This document shows, one piece after another, positions 22,740-35,560 of a stretch of DNA of 64,000 nucleotides (within the stretch, counting starts at the first letter, position 1; each line of letters begins with the position of its first letter). Made by a program: the position numbers and the translations under genes. The notes under the pieces were generated by a model that did not search any database, was not told where the DNA came from, and saw nothing but the letters and a program-made list of their open reading frames with translations. The DNA is from Sipunculus nudus (taxonomy: Eukaryota > Annelida > Sipuncula > Golfingiida > Sipunculidae), in assembly GCA_026874595.1 (NCBI GenBank), contig CM049306.1:85588142-85652141 (forward strand), written 5' to 3'.

Positions 22740-24560
22740 TGACGAAGATAAAGAAAATGAGCCATAGATTGTGAAGATAGGAACAATATTGACAAAATTA
22801 GGAGGAAAACAAGACTGGATGTGTTTTGATGACCTTGACCTTGAACTTTGACCTATTTATTTTTATACACATACGGCTCTCAGACATTCCAGAAAGTAAT
22901 TTCTTCGAAACTGCGGCCGATATAATGCTATATGTAATGTGAAGAAACGAGCAAGAAAGCGAAATTGAGGACAAGTGACAGACAGACAGACATACAAAGT
23001 GACACAAAATGGAGGCCAGCTGACTAAACATGTCATGACGAAGACGAAGGGGAAGAAAATGAGCCATAGTTTGTGAAAATAGGACCAATATTGACAAAAT
23101 TATGAGGAAAATCTTGATATGTTTTGATGACCTTGGCTTTGAACTTTGACCTATTTAAATAATACATATACGGCTCCAAGAAATCGTTCAGATATACGAT
23201 ATGTGAACGTTACAAAGTGATTCCTGCTAAACTGTGACCTGCAGTTGTTGTAGTGTTTCAAGTGCGGCGCCACCTAGTAGTCATATTTCAAAAATGAAAA
23301 AAATATATTCGTGTTAGATATATCAGTTTCAAAACAATTCCTGCATATTTGTAGCGTTTAAGGTTATCATTAATGATATCTGTGCGCGCGATATTGCGAG
23401 ACTTGTAATACAATCTTGTAATACTTACTGAATACTACCTAACGCAAAAAAGTGGACCTCTCTAGCTTTAAATCTGACAAAGTTAGAAAATTATATCTTT
23501 TATTTTCGAATATCATTTCCCTAAAAAAGTGTAACCATGGTTACATTAGGGTTGAGACACCTACACATCAGAAAGAAAGGCATTAGGATAACGAAGAAAA
23601 TGAGCTATTGTTGAAGTGGCTACGACCACTGGGGACAAGGATTTGAAGAAAAAAAGTATTTTAAGACCTTTTAATGACCTTGACCGTTGATCTATATTGA
23701 AAAAATCAATTTGCTTCTAGGACTTCTGGTTTTCTCTCAGCTGTGTAGGTTTGAAAGCAATCGCTGCAAAACTGTGCCCTGTAGAGTGGACATAGACGGA
23801 CAAACAGACAGACAGATAGACAGACAGACTAGACAACCATAGTTTGAACGCGTACCGGATGTTGGAATATAGAAGACCGACAAAAAGACAGAAAGACAGG
23901 GGAACAAGTAGAAGTAATTTGAATGAGCATTGTTCTGGAAGAGCATAAACAATAACACTATTATGTATTTATGCTGATATTGAAAAGGCGCGGACGAACG
24001 GACAGACAGACAGAACATATTTCCTGGTTTTATTTTAACTGTATGACTTACAGAAGCATGGCTTGAACAATGTGGAGTCAAGAATTACACTATGTCCGAA
24101 CAAAGAACAAGTAGGCAGGAGAAGTTGACAACAACAGACGAACAGACAGACATACTGGCAGACTGACACAATCTGGATGACAGGTGATCAGACCTCATAA
24201 TGGGAAATGCATAGACTAATAAAATGAACTAGAATTTGTGTAGATAGGACATTTTTTGACGAAGTCATGAGCAAAAAAATATTTTTGGGTTTTCGGTAAC
24301 CTTCACCCTGGACTTATCTCAATTTAAAAACGAAAGGTATGTTTGTCTATCAACTGTATAATTTTCAAAGCGATTGCTTGAGAATTGTGGCAAACAAAGT
24401 GAAATCTCGTAATATCTCGTTTGAGGAGAAACGGTAGGAGATTTTGCGAGATTTGGGTATGAAGTCGAGTTGAGCAGATCCAAATGCTGTCAATCAACTG
24501 TGTAAGTTTGAAAGCGATAGCTGAAAATTTGGGCCTGTAGAGTGGGAACAGACAGACAAT
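22738..24560. repeat. diverged interspersed repeats with ATGACCTTGACCTT blocks and CAGA/GACA tracts
   Basis: A unit beginning GACGAAGA…GAAAATGAGCCATAG and continuing GACAAAATTA.GAGGAAAA and TTTTGATGACCTTG…TTGAACTTTGACC is present at 22741-22880 and 23037-23175, with looser copies near 23600 and 24220. Between them lie CAGACAGA-type tracts (22980-22993, 23805-23826, 24002-24014). This is an old relative of the AGGTCA-bearing repeats further right. Confidence 0.6.
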
Positions 24561-24579
24561 TAAACAGACAAACAGGCAT

Positions 24580-24680
24580 CATCAGCTGACCAACATGCTT
24601 GCCGAAATCGAAAATTTCCGGCAAACAACAAACAGACATACGCAACTGACATACATGCTTGCCGAAATCGCAGATATCGT
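24580..24680. repeat. short direct repeat (CATGCTTGCCGAAATCG)
   Basis: The phrase AACATGCTTGCCGAAATCG occurs at about 24593 and, as TACATGCTTGCCGAAATCG, at about 24652, separated by about 60 bases. Minus-strand ORFs over it are repeat artefacts. Confidence 0.6.
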
Positions 24681-24699
24681 TCGCCTGCAGTCGCGTTCG

Positions 24700-25677
24700 T
24701 TTGCGTGCTAATAGAAACGTAGTTCAGGAGACCAAGAACTGGCAGAAGCAAACATGTATATGTATGATATATATATATAGAGTATATCTGCTTGAACAAA
24801 GTCCACTTTGTCTGGAGGCAGCAGCTTTACAAATGTCAATAGAATCTTAGTAATATAGATGAAAGTGCCCCGGGCTCTGCCGGAATAAATCATGTATACA
24901 ATTTAATTCGACAGATTAGAATTAGATAAATTTGCAAAATATGCCATTGGATGACCCTAAAAGGTTGAACATAATTATATGGGACACACTGCAAGGTTCA
25001 CAAAACTACATATCTCGTGCAATACAAGAGTTACTAGATTGTATGATGTTGTTATAATTCATCCGTAATACCCCGAGACAGTTTTCTATATAGAGGCATG
25101 ATGGTTACGGCGAGGTATATGAAACAGTAGCCGAGGGTTTTATTTAGGTATTCATGGGGTAGAAGCATTTTCTTCTTTTCATGAAAATAAACATCCCGAG
25201 GAAGCTACTGAAGCTTGCCCATAGCCGTCTATTTATCAATGGCTCGATGTAAATTCTTTATATATCACGCCGGAACTGGTGCCGTCATAAATAGGTTTAT
25301 CTGAGTGTTGACACCAAATCAGAGTCAAAGGCACTTACGTTAGACGCATCTGACACTGGATCTGATGAAGTAGTTATTTCCAGCACTTTTTACCACAGTG
25401 AACGTTATTATCTTGTCTAAAGACAGCTCTCATAGGCCGCATACCTCCACCAATATAAAGCCATGCGGCTATTCACCCATTTATGTGATTTCTGGCTTAC
25501 TGTGCTGACACATTAATGATTTGTAGGTAATTTTGTGTTATGAAAGGTTCTTATAATGCCTCTGTAACGGATGTAAGAGCTTGTTTATCTACAAGCTGTT
25601 AGTAAACACAGTACATGCGCCGATATTGACAAAGTAAAACCAGTTGCATAATGCAAGATGCATAACCCTGTATTCAT

Positions 25678-25715
<38 letters not shown>

Positions 25716-26560
25716 CTGAGGTCGATATCTAATACCTGGTCATCCTCCGGCACTGTCTTGTCCTAAGTGCAACTAGCTGGACCATATTTACTGACATTTA
25801 TTCAGACGTTTTGGCCTGTCCCTGTTAAAAATATCAATTGCCAACATGAAACAGTCAATCATTTAAAGGAATTTGACCTCATATCTCAAGTCTCATATTT
25901 CACTATAGTCAGTCATAAAATCAACATTAGTTTTACCAATATAGATCATACAGACTGTAGATTACAAAGTGAATTTGAAGTTTTGTCTTGAAGTAATTAT
26001 ATATGGAATTACAAGAAGGCAACTGCGGTAATTTAATTTCGTGCTGTTACATTCCGTGTTTTGCTGCATGATGTATCGAGTGGTAGATTGATTATGAAGT
26101 TTAAAGGAAAATGTGGTAGCAATTACGAGAAACAAAACAACAGGTACAAGCTACAAAAATTTTTGGTTTAGAGATTAAACTTTCAACCTTCACATATGAA
26201 TCTGAAGGGGGAAATAGGTACACATTTATATTTTAACTCTACATTCAAATTGTTACGATGGGAACTACATTCAAGTTTACGGATGGCTAGATATCAGGAA
26301 CCGAGCTCAAAGGGGCATATTCCGATAACTGCATGACGTCTATTAACTAAAGATAATCAGTTGAACCTTTTATAAAAATAGACGAGAAAACGCTGATTCC
26401 ACAACACCCTGACTGCTTCATTTGTTAATATCCACTTGTTTCTAACATGTGGGGGTCCCGCCAAAATAATTCAAACACATTAAACAAGGACATCTGGCGG
26501 CAAGTTAGAAGAACCAGAGTTATGCAAGGGACGTTTAGCAGCTAGTGACCTCGATGTTCG
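24700..26560. other. anonymous intergenic DNA with (GA)n
   Basis: No exon recognised. A (GA)n microsatellite lies at 25687-25714. Confidence 0.5.
25687..25714. repeat. (GA)n microsatellite
   Basis: 14 GA units. Confidence 0.9.
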
Positions 26561-26579
26561 CCTTATACCAGAAAATCCT

Positions 26580-26950
26580 GTACCGTGTATCTGTTTCAGC
26601 GATACCTGTGCCTTCGTTGAACCTCCCAAAATGCAAATTTAGGGCATTTTTATGCCTGCCTCTCCTCTGCTTCCCTAATGGAACCAACACGACCACTGTG
26701 CCTCCGTTCTGTAACCACGGCAATGATTGTGCCTCCCGTCTGCCTCCTTTAAGCCACCTATGAGCAACCCACCTCCTCGGCAACCTTTATGCGACTGTTT
26801 TGAACATGTTCTAAAATTCACGGCGACCATGGCGAAGTCTGAAACTCCTGTGTACCACCTTTGAAAGACCTAGGCAACCATTCTGCCTTCTCTGAGCCTC
26901 CTATGACGACCTGGTAAATTCTGTTGTCGCACATAGGAGGCACAAAGGTC
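26580..26950. repeat. degenerate short-period repeat (GCCTCC / CGGCAACC)
   Basis: GTGCCTCC, CCTCCTATGA and GGCAACCATT-like phrases recur at irregular 30-50 bp intervals. Overlapping ORFs on both strands in this stretch look like products of the repeat, not genes. Confidence 0.5.
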
Positions 26951-26967
26951 ACCATTCTGTATAAAGG

Positions 26968-27246
26968 GCCCTTTTGGGCAAAAAAAAAAAGGTATGGTTC
27001 TCAGGCACCGCCCGCGTCAATTTTAACTTATTTGATTTTCATCTTTCCAGAAGATAAAATAATTTGATCATATTTCTTTTGATATGTTGTGATTTTGCCT
27101 GTTTAGCAAAAAATCTGATATAATCATGCTTTTTCTTGATCATATATTTTTATCGAAACATACAAAAAAGAGTAAAAAGAAAAATCGCCCGCCCCCATCG
27201 ATTTCTGATAAAAAGTGTCTGAGAACCACACTTTTTTTTGCCTAGT
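26968..27246. mobile_element. miniature inverted-repeat element, copy 1
   Basis: Left end GGGCAAAAAAAAAAAGGTAT then GGTTCTCAGGCAC; right end, inverted, AGGCAAAAAAAAGTGTGG then TTCTCAGACAC. The roughly 30-bp inverted ends enclose about 210 bp of AT-rich DNA (TTATTTGATTTTCATCTTTC, GTTTAGCAAAAA, TTTATCGAAACATAC). A second, older copy is at 43718-43978. Confidence 0.65.
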
Positions 27247-27596
27247 GGATCACAGCTTATATGAAACCATATGAAGAATATATAAAAAATCTCTGTCCAA
27301 TCCTATGCAGATATGGAAAAGTTAACATACAACAACAAGAGTAAAACAACTTTTATTGTAAACAGGTACCCTACAATCAACAATACTGTCATGGAAATGT
27401 AGCCATCACCATATAAAATTTGCATGTAACAGGTGGCGCGACACCTTTGTTTCATAAAACAGTTTCTACAATGCACTGGGATGGACATCAAGTATAAATA
27501 TCAATACAGAACACCATTATTTACCGGTCATGTATTCATAACTACCTTATTCTGAACCTGTCACGCTTATACTAAATACCTGTCCTTTCTCAGGTA

Positions 27597-28018
27597 TACA
27601 CTCTAAGAAGTAAGGGTTCCAAGGGGTTCTTTGGGGAACCAAGTAGTTCCAGGTGGAACCGTAGGGTTTTTATATGCGCTAAACCGGTTCTTTGCAAAAG
27701 ATAGCGTTCTTCACAATAAAAGTAAGTTCCACAGCCGCGTGAAGGGTATCCCACGACGGCGTTGTATGACCTTTTGCACACGATACGCGATACCCGTGTT
27801 TTCTTTTCCGCAAGAAACTGTATATTTATTCTTGCTTTTTTCCACAGTTACTCTCCATTTGACAGACAGCGTCCCTCATTAAAGTGTTTTAATATCCAAG
27901 TGGAATGACAATCAGTTGAGCGCATACCTCCGCCAAGAAAAAGCAATCCTACAAGAGCCGCCCCTTTACCTTGATCTACAGTCAATTTTAATGGGTCCTA
28001 TCCTGTTTCGGTTAATTA

Positions 28019-28072
<54 letters not shown>

Positions 28073-28389
28073 AGAATATGCATAACCTTTCGAAATTCCT
28101 GTTGGAACATATAAGTCAAGGAACCCAATTAAGGTCTGTTAAACCATTCCTGCTTAATTAAAAAGGACCTTAATAATGGTTCTGCAAAGAACCATACAAG
28201 GTTCCATACGGAACCTGTTTCGGTTCCTCAGGGAACCCTAAACGTATTTACAGAACCGCACCGGTTCCCCCTAGAACCCCCTTGGAGGGCTCCAGAAGGA
28301 TCCTACATTCAGGGTTCCTCAGGGAACCAATGTGGGTTCCAAATACGCGAAAAGCCAAAGAACCAACTCCAATATTTTCTACGAGTGTA
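27597..28389. mobile_element. 793-bp inverted-repeat element with GGTTC subterminal repeats
   Basis: Left end TACACTCTAAGAAGTAAGGG and right end, inverted, TACACTCGTAGAAAATA. Both sides are full of GGTTCC/GGAACC motifs (GGGTTCCAAGGGGTTCTTTG, GGTTCCTCAGGGAACC). TA flanks both ends, giving a possible 2-bp duplication. The design resembles small CACTA-like elements. There is no transposase. An (AT)n microsatellite sits inside. Confidence 0.65.
28020..28070. repeat. (AT)n microsatellite
   Basis: About 25 AT units inside the inverted-repeat element. Confidence 0.95.
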
Positions 28390-28782
28390 TAGTGTCACAT
28401 TTTTTTATAACCGATCCCCTCTCTCTAAGCCTCTCTCCCTCTCATAATATATACATTTTAACACATACATAAAAATATGATTTAATGAATACCCCCTTTA
28501 TACCTTGTACCTCGCATTTCAAAGGTAAGGTCCCATTGTTTCTAATCCCTCCAGGTCTCATACTACATACTTTTAAGATAATACCTAACAAAATATAACT
28601 TTCTTCTCCCCTTATACCCTGTACCAAGAATTTATTAGGTAGAATTTTTTAATTCTCTTTGTCTCACACTGTATAATTCTAGCATATAACTTTCAAGATA
28701 AACATTCAGTAATACTTTGTTCTTTCCAGTTTGTCTCAACTTGTACCTACCGGTAGTCTATCTTCAGATAGGTCACAGTTTG

Positions 28783-28848
<66 letters not shown>

Positions 28849-29416
28849 ATAATAATGAACATGTATTATTGTGTTTGTTAACATATTCGATCTGAGCACA
28901 GCAGACACCCACCCAACACAGATAAACAACTCTAATTATTGATATATTCATTATGACTGCTGAACTGTATCCAACCACATGCAGATTCATGGTAGCTCAT
29001 TTAAAGATATTTCTTGATTATGGCAGACCTTTTCCATATGATGGCTACTTATAAATATGATTTTTTTTTTTCAATCAGGCTCATGATCCTGTAGGATTTC
29101 ACTTGCTAAAAGTTAAAACCATTGGCCAACTTGCATAAGTATTTTGTTTATACCATTAAATCACCAGCAACAAAATTTTACTTATGCTTTCAGGAAACTT
29201 TCCTGCTCAGTTCACCGCTGAACAAGACACAATAATTCCTGTCTAGGAGAATAGTGAGTCACTGGTGCCACAAAAATGTTTAAATAAGATAAATATACAA
29301 TACACATTTCAGAATCACTGGTATAGGCAAACATATTTTGTTATTCATAAAATACAATGAGAGGTTTCTATGACATTAAAAATACTGCCGGCCATCAGAC
29401 ATTAGCTATAAAAGAA
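28390..29416. other. anonymous intergenic DNA with long (TC)n
   Basis: No exon recognised; the only clear structure is the (TC)n array at 28787-28844. Confidence 0.5.
28787..28844. repeat. (TC)n microsatellite
   Basis: 29 TC units. Confidence 0.95.
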
Positions 29417-30618
29417 CTAGAAAACCGGCATTCGACAAGCAACTCTATTGACAAGCGACACTGAATGTTCCTGACATGACATGACTCCTAATTTGTGGCA
29501 TCAGAGATGCCAATTAAACTCCTCATATATTTGCAATTTCCACCAAAAAGAGATCTACAGACAGATATGAGATTAAATTGATTGTAGATGAAACTACTCC
29601 TGCGAAAAAGGCAATATATTCCAGACTACGAAGACGAAAAGGAAGGTGGCACCACCTGTCTCGTCTATGATTGATCTACACTATGTGAAACCATGAAATT
29701 CTGTGGACATGTTAAATTTCAGGCTGATACATTAAACCAGTCCTGAGATAAATGCATGAACGTATTCTACAATTGCAGGTGGTGTAACTAGTCTCGCGAA
29801 TGAGACTAGTTGCACCAAGACGGATAAAAATGTAATTATTTTGGTCGAGACACCAAACTACCACTGAGAAAAGGTGCATCAATGTATTCTACAAAAACAG
29901 AACAGCATTTGGCGCCACCTGCCTGGTCTACAACAAAGCCACATTAGACAGATAAACACGCAATATTTCAGGCTGATACATCCATCTACTCTTGAGATAT
30001 GAGCAATTTTGATCTAAAGCAAATGGACGGACGGATGCCATGGAAACAATTGCATATAGCGCCACCAGTCTTGAGATAAAGGTATCTAAGATTTATGGAC
30101 ATACACAATTTCAGGTCAATATGGAAAACCACTCCTGACTACGAAAACGGGAGGGTAGGTGGTGCCACTTGTCTAGTCTAAGGGAATACTCTCCAAGATG
30201 GATACACATGCCAAATTTCAGACCAATACATTTAACCGTTCCTGAGATATGAGTGATTTTCACCCAAAACAAGCGCATGGGTGGATGTCACGCAAATACA
30301 ATTACAGATGTGCCACCAGTCTTGAGTATGAGATGGAGGTAACAAAGGTCTGTAAACATGCACAATTTCAGCCTATTCCATTGAATCACTCCTGACATAT
30401 GGGCTGTTACCTCTAATCCACCCAGATTCATACTGCATGAAAAGGATTGCAGGTGGCTTTGTTAGGCACCAGGTCACATGTGACCCAATAATTATGCTGG
30501 GTTTCAGAAAAATCAGTCCAACAAGAGGTCTCAGAGGAGTTCTCCAGAAACGAACGCAGTTGTGGAACCCACGTGAAAACATAGTAATCCGCAAAACTCT
30601 GTTTTGGCAGATAAAATT
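29417..30618 (-). mobile_element. old family A Helentron-like element
   Basis: Left end CTAGAAAACCGGCATTCGAC then AAGCAACT is a diverged form of the family A end at 57837. The right end CTCTGTTTTGGCAGATAAAA is a diverged form of CTGTTTTGGCGGATACAA. The interior carries repeated GGTGG.GCCACC sites, GTTCCTGAGATATGAG-like blocks and the same pre-terminal stretch as the young copies (TCACATGTGACC, GGAGTTCTCC). Preceding base A fits the other copies. Confidence 0.7.
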
Positions 30619-33048
30619 ATTAAATTTAAAGAAATTATAATAAAATCTCATGCAGCAAACTAATAACTGCAGAATTCTGAACTAGCTTGCATCATTTTGA
30701 TTCAAGCCATTTAACCAATGGTGCCACCTGGTGAAGTAAATGTGAACTACCGTTAGTAGTGACATTGTTAATTGTAAAGAATGTATTGTGTATCTGGTGA
30801 AGCAATTTAAACACTGAACATGTTTAACATGTTAAACATCAAACAGCTCAACAAAGCATTAGCTGGAGTTTTTTTCCCATGATGAAAAACAACTGGAATA
30901 ATAATTAGTCTCCATAGTTAATTAATTCATAAATATCCGAATATACTTAATGATAAAACCTTATATGATTAAATTTATCTTTGACACATTTTTTTAAATT
31001 AAGGGAGAAAAACAAAATATAAAAAGATTCATATAAAAAAATCAAGTTCAAATAAAATATAACAATATTTATAAATTATGCTGATATAACATTTCAAGCT
31101 GCCACACCTACATTTCTTCTTATATACATATTTGTTATATTTTTAATATAGAGGAATGTTACCACACTTGGGACCTTTCTATACCTCTGACAGGCGGTAT
31201 AAAGTTTTTTATCACTGTTGTGGGTTGGTTACACGGTGGGTGGTTAGTTTCTCTGTTAGCAAACTTTACTCAAAAAGTAATGAACAAATTTTGATGAATT
31301 TTGTAGAGGACTAACACCAATGGGACAATCCAACATACATGATCTATATTCTAAAAAGTTGTCAACCACTGCCTGATCACAGTGATTTGATCATACAAGC
31401 TGAGTTAAAACGTCATTCACTGGTACTTAGGAAGGGATGCCCTTTTTAAGTTGAACAGATCTGATCTTTGGTACAATCCTTGAGTTGGTGAACCAAGACC
31501 TACCTTTCTATGGGCTTGAATTTGTATATTGTGCATACATAGACCATAATTCAGCCTGACCAGGATCCTTGTAATATTTTGAATCTGGTGATCCAGAATG
31601 TTGGCAGAGGTATACATGTGGTCTTTGACTACTTTCTAGTATGTTTTTACCCTTGCCTTGCCTGCATGGTGAACCATATACTATACTCCCCTCAACCAAC
31701 TGTGTCCACCTGTATTTTGGAAATAATTTTCTAAAAAGTTAAAATTTTTACAATAATTTCCAAAAAGGCTACATTTGAAAGTGACAACCTAATATGGCAA
31801 TAAAAAGTTTACATTAAACCTCCTATTAATGTTTCACAAACCTTTGGACTCTTTACAATGACCTGATATATCAGATGTCTACTTGCACAAGTAGTGATCT
31901 TTGTTTTAGCTTGTATATTTTAGAGTGTTTACATGATATCATCCAATCAGCAGCTGTCAACTGAGGCTGTTTTGCATGTGACCAATGACCTAATCAGCCA
32001 TAAGTTGGGCTAAAATGTTGTAAAATGTTGACTGGATCTCATATTTTGTTTCTTAAATAAGATGTAAGGTAAGTATATATTTAATTTGTTGACAATTAGT
32101 TTCTTTAATCCCCTACTCTACATTATAATTGTTTTCCTTCAATGGAACCAATAAAAATTTTTTATAACATAAAACAGCTGGACATGAGGGGATAAAACAG
32201 ACTATAATAGTAAAGTATTTATATGTTTACTTGTATTTTTCCTTAGTATGATAAAAAGCATGTAAAAGATATTACTATAGTACTAACCATATCAATATAT
32301 CAAACTGATACACTGAAATCACCAGCAAAGTGAATTGTTCAAAGGCCTCCTTTTTCATTAACCCTGTGTAAAGCAAGGATTATTGTTTTCATTAAAATCT
32401 TTGTATGTATGCAAGTCCCCCAGTACATAAATTCATGAAAGTGGTAGTTAGTCGATTACAGACACATTTTCATTGAAAGTAAATTCCCAGGACATTTATA
32501 TATATAGAAGTTTACATTCCTGGGGTACCCTTTTTACAGTGCATTGTTTGCATTCCAACACTTTACTTTTTTTTGTTTTAACTTTGAAGAATGTAACAAG
32601 TTCTGATTAAATGACAGCCTTCTAGATGACTGCATTTCAGAAAATGATGGCTTGAAATATTGCAAATTTTCTCACTATAATTACTATAATTTTGACTCAC
32701 CAGCAAACAACTTAACAATGCCTGGCTAGAAAATCAATCCCCTCTTGCATAATATTGAAATATTCATAACCACCTGTTTTAGTTTTTTCTTCAACTGATT
32801 AGACAGAGACTGGTTTGAAATAACTGCATCCCAAAATGTATCAAATAAACCTTAAGTTTTTTGTCTGGAAAGATATCTGACACAAAACTCACCTGGAATA
32901 CTTAGTAGTCATGTTTAAAAATTGGTTTGTAAAAAAAATATCACTTTAACTTAACAAACTTGCTTGAATATGCAAGTACACTTTGTTTTCCTTGCCCACA
33001 GACAAGATTGCTATAATCATAGGTGTAGATAGCAAAAAGTGTTTGTAA
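30619..33048. other. 3' flank of the EEP gene, no gene seen
   Basis: AT-rich, no exon recognised. ORFs near 31417-31699 have no conserved motif. Part of the right side may be the 3' UTR of the minus-strand gene, but no convincing polyadenylation hexamer was found. Confidence 0.45.
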
Positions 33049-33747
33049 TTATTTAAAATCTAAGTGAGCATAAAGAAGAAGATGATCTGATGGAAAGAAT
33101 TCCTCAGGTATAATTTCATAGATATCCCTGAGAGTGTCTTGAAATATATGTTTACATATCTGTATATAAACCACCATGCATAGAAAAGTGAATATCAATA
33201 ACAACATGGGAGGCATCTGTAGCCAGGGAAATATTCTAAAGATGACAGAATACTTCGACCTGGACAGCCGGCCCTGGACGCTAGTCCTGTATAGATTAGG
33301 GTTTAACAGACAGCAGTTGTTTCCCATAAATTGTGTAATAAGTTGTCGCTGCCGTTTATTTATTGTATGTAAAACTGATAATGAGGCAAAAACAAGCTGA
33401 ACAAACAGGCCAAGGATAATTATCAAACTAATTTGATAAAGACGATACAGAACGGTTCCGCATTCCTCACATTCTGGAAGCATGCATACATTTTCATTTC
33501 CTCCAGCTATACAAACACCACAGCGACAGGAAGCATGTGGACCACAGTCATGTATACAAGGGCGGCCGTATTCTCCATTTTTTGTATCCTTGGCTGTTTG
33601 TATCACATCACGGAACCTTTTCCATAGTATATGGTAGTAAAAATTGTTCTTGTATTTTTGCCCAGTTCCAGTGACACCGGCTGATGTGACATTGAAGGAT
33701 TTACCAACTAGTATCCTGTCAGGTCTGCTTTCAAAACCAGGTTCTGG
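33049..33747 (-). CDS. EEP-superfamily membrane protein, last exon
   Basis: Acceptor TTGCAG ends at 33748 and the exon runs 232 codons to the stop at 33049. It begins PEPGFESRPDRILV, continuing the EEP fold (the PDR motif corresponds to the R.DYI-type motif). An NVT glycosylation sequon follows. Then comes an eight-cysteine module (C-x3-C-x5-C-x-C-x2-C-x8-C-x4-C-x2-C, containing CGPHASCRCGVCIAGG), a hydrophobic helix (ISLIIILGLFVQLVFASLSV), a basic loop of about 55 residues with a CC pair, and a second helix (MPPMLLLIFTFLCMVVYIQI). The C-terminus is …EEFFPSDHLLLYAHLDFK. SDH is the usual last catalytic motif of the superfamily, so the two helices and Cys module lie inside the catalytic domain. 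The basic loop suggests a cytosolic hairpin, with the nuclease-like domain outside or in the lumen. Substrate unknown: the fold covers DNases, phosphatases and phospholipases. Confidence 0.9.
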   Translation of the reverse strand, partial: PEPGFESRPDRILVGKSFNVTSAGVTGTGQKYKNNFYYHILWKRFRDVIQTAKDTKNGEYGRPCIHDCGPHASCRCGVCIAGGNENVCMLPECEECGTVLYRLYQISLIIILGLFVQLVFASLSVLHTINKRQRQLITQFMGNNCCLLNPNLYRTSVQGRLSRSKYSVIFRIFPWLQMPPMLLLIFTFLCMVVYIQICKHIFQDTLRDIYEIIPEEFFPSDHLLLYAHLDFK

Positions 33748-35560
33748 CTGCAAGGAAAACACAGTGAAACCATTAACACAAGCTCATACACAAATCCATA
33801 GGAAAATAGTAAATGGTAAAATGTTAGAAGAAATATTAACAATATCAGATATCTCTAAATGGTAGCACTGCATGGTTAAATGCTGATCATGCTTCACTGG
33901 ACATATAAAGATAATATCAAGAGCTAAGTATCAAATATTCACAGTTCATTGTCTCTGAAGCTACTAAAATATGTTCCACTGTGAGGTGTCCATTGAAATC
34001 TGGCAATTTTTTCACTAACTGACAGATTAATTCCAAAAGGTATGTTGCAATAAAGGAATGGGGCAGAGGACTATTTAAGTATAATGAAATTAAAGCAAAA
34101 CCTTGCAAAATATTTAAGTAATGCAATAAAATCAAAATCTGAACTGAGTAAACAGTCTATTTTTTACAACATATCAACTCTATTTAGAAAGGTCAAGGTC
34201 ATGAGTCACATGCTCAAACAACTACACTATAAAGCTGCTGATTGCTTGTTTAGTGTCATTAATATTGTAAAATATGTAACTATCAAAGGAAGGTTGACAA
34301 CCAATGACAGACACCATGTCACTTGGCTACAAGTGTCAGAAGTTTTGTTATGATGTTTTAAAACTCATATTAGGCTTTTTGTCCCTCTTCAGGTATAGTG
34401 TCACGGTGTGTAATAATATTTAAGTTTATGACGAAAATCTCCAAATTTCAATTGGTGCCTACTGACGGAAAAGACTTTAATGAGTTTGAACATGCTTTTA
34501 TACAACCACTAATAAATCACATGTTCCTACAGATCTACACTGCATTTGATATATGTCTAGATTACAAAAAAAAATTAAACATCATGATCCTAAGTATACA
34601 TATGAGTCCTGAAGAGATGTGAAAAAATATAAGACAAAATTTAGAGTAATAAAAACCATAACACTAGCACAATAAAGTAGGACGAAAATGTACAGACTAC
34701 CAAACCTGCTTATTGAATTTAATGTTTTCTAACTGGAAATTAGTTAAGTGGAAGGTATCTGGTACAAAGGAACAAAATCAAACAACCAAACATAAAATTA
34801 CAACTTGGCAAATGCAGATGGTCAAGTTTAAGTTTAACAACACAACAGTGACACCTGGTGATCTGATTTCAAACTAATTACAGTGGTAACAAAGTCAAGG
34901 CTTGAATAATTAAATCTTATGTTTTTTCATAAGCAATTCAGTAGTGATTGAAAATATTGCCCTTTTTGTTTGATATAATTCGAAAAATGGATGAACCAAG
35001 AGAGATTTGCTGAACCATGACAAAAATATTACAAATGCCAATTCCATGTGATTTAATTTACTTACTAACTTAATAATGACCCACTTTTGTCAAGAATGCT
35101 ATACTATCCTAAAACAAGAGCAGAGCAAATGATGCATAATACGCCCATCGCATATCTTGTGACCTCTGACCTTAATAAATATGCATGAATTTTGCTGAGA
35201 ATGTAATTCAGGTGAGACACCGTTTTGGTTAATATTCATAATGAGATTCATGAAAATCCATAAGATTTTTGGGAAGTCATAACAGTGCAAGCCAAGTCTG
35301 GTGACCTCTGACCTCATAAAATATGCATGGATTTTACAGGAAATTGACTGTATGTCAGATATTATACTGAATAACATTTCTATTGAGTTTTATCTAAATC
35401 CATCATATTCCTGGTAAGTTATCAAGGTGACACCACAAAGTAGCCTAGTAAAAACTTACCTTATGTAATATCCGTGGATTTTGCCCATATTGGATTTTTT
35501 TTTTTTTTTTTTTTTTTGTCGGAGGTAACCGCCTCCATTTTTTAATGCTATCTTAACTAA

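Noticed and set aside
26535-26783. Overlapping ORFs on both strands
   Set aside because: Both lie in a degenerate short-period repeat that keeps several frames open by chance.
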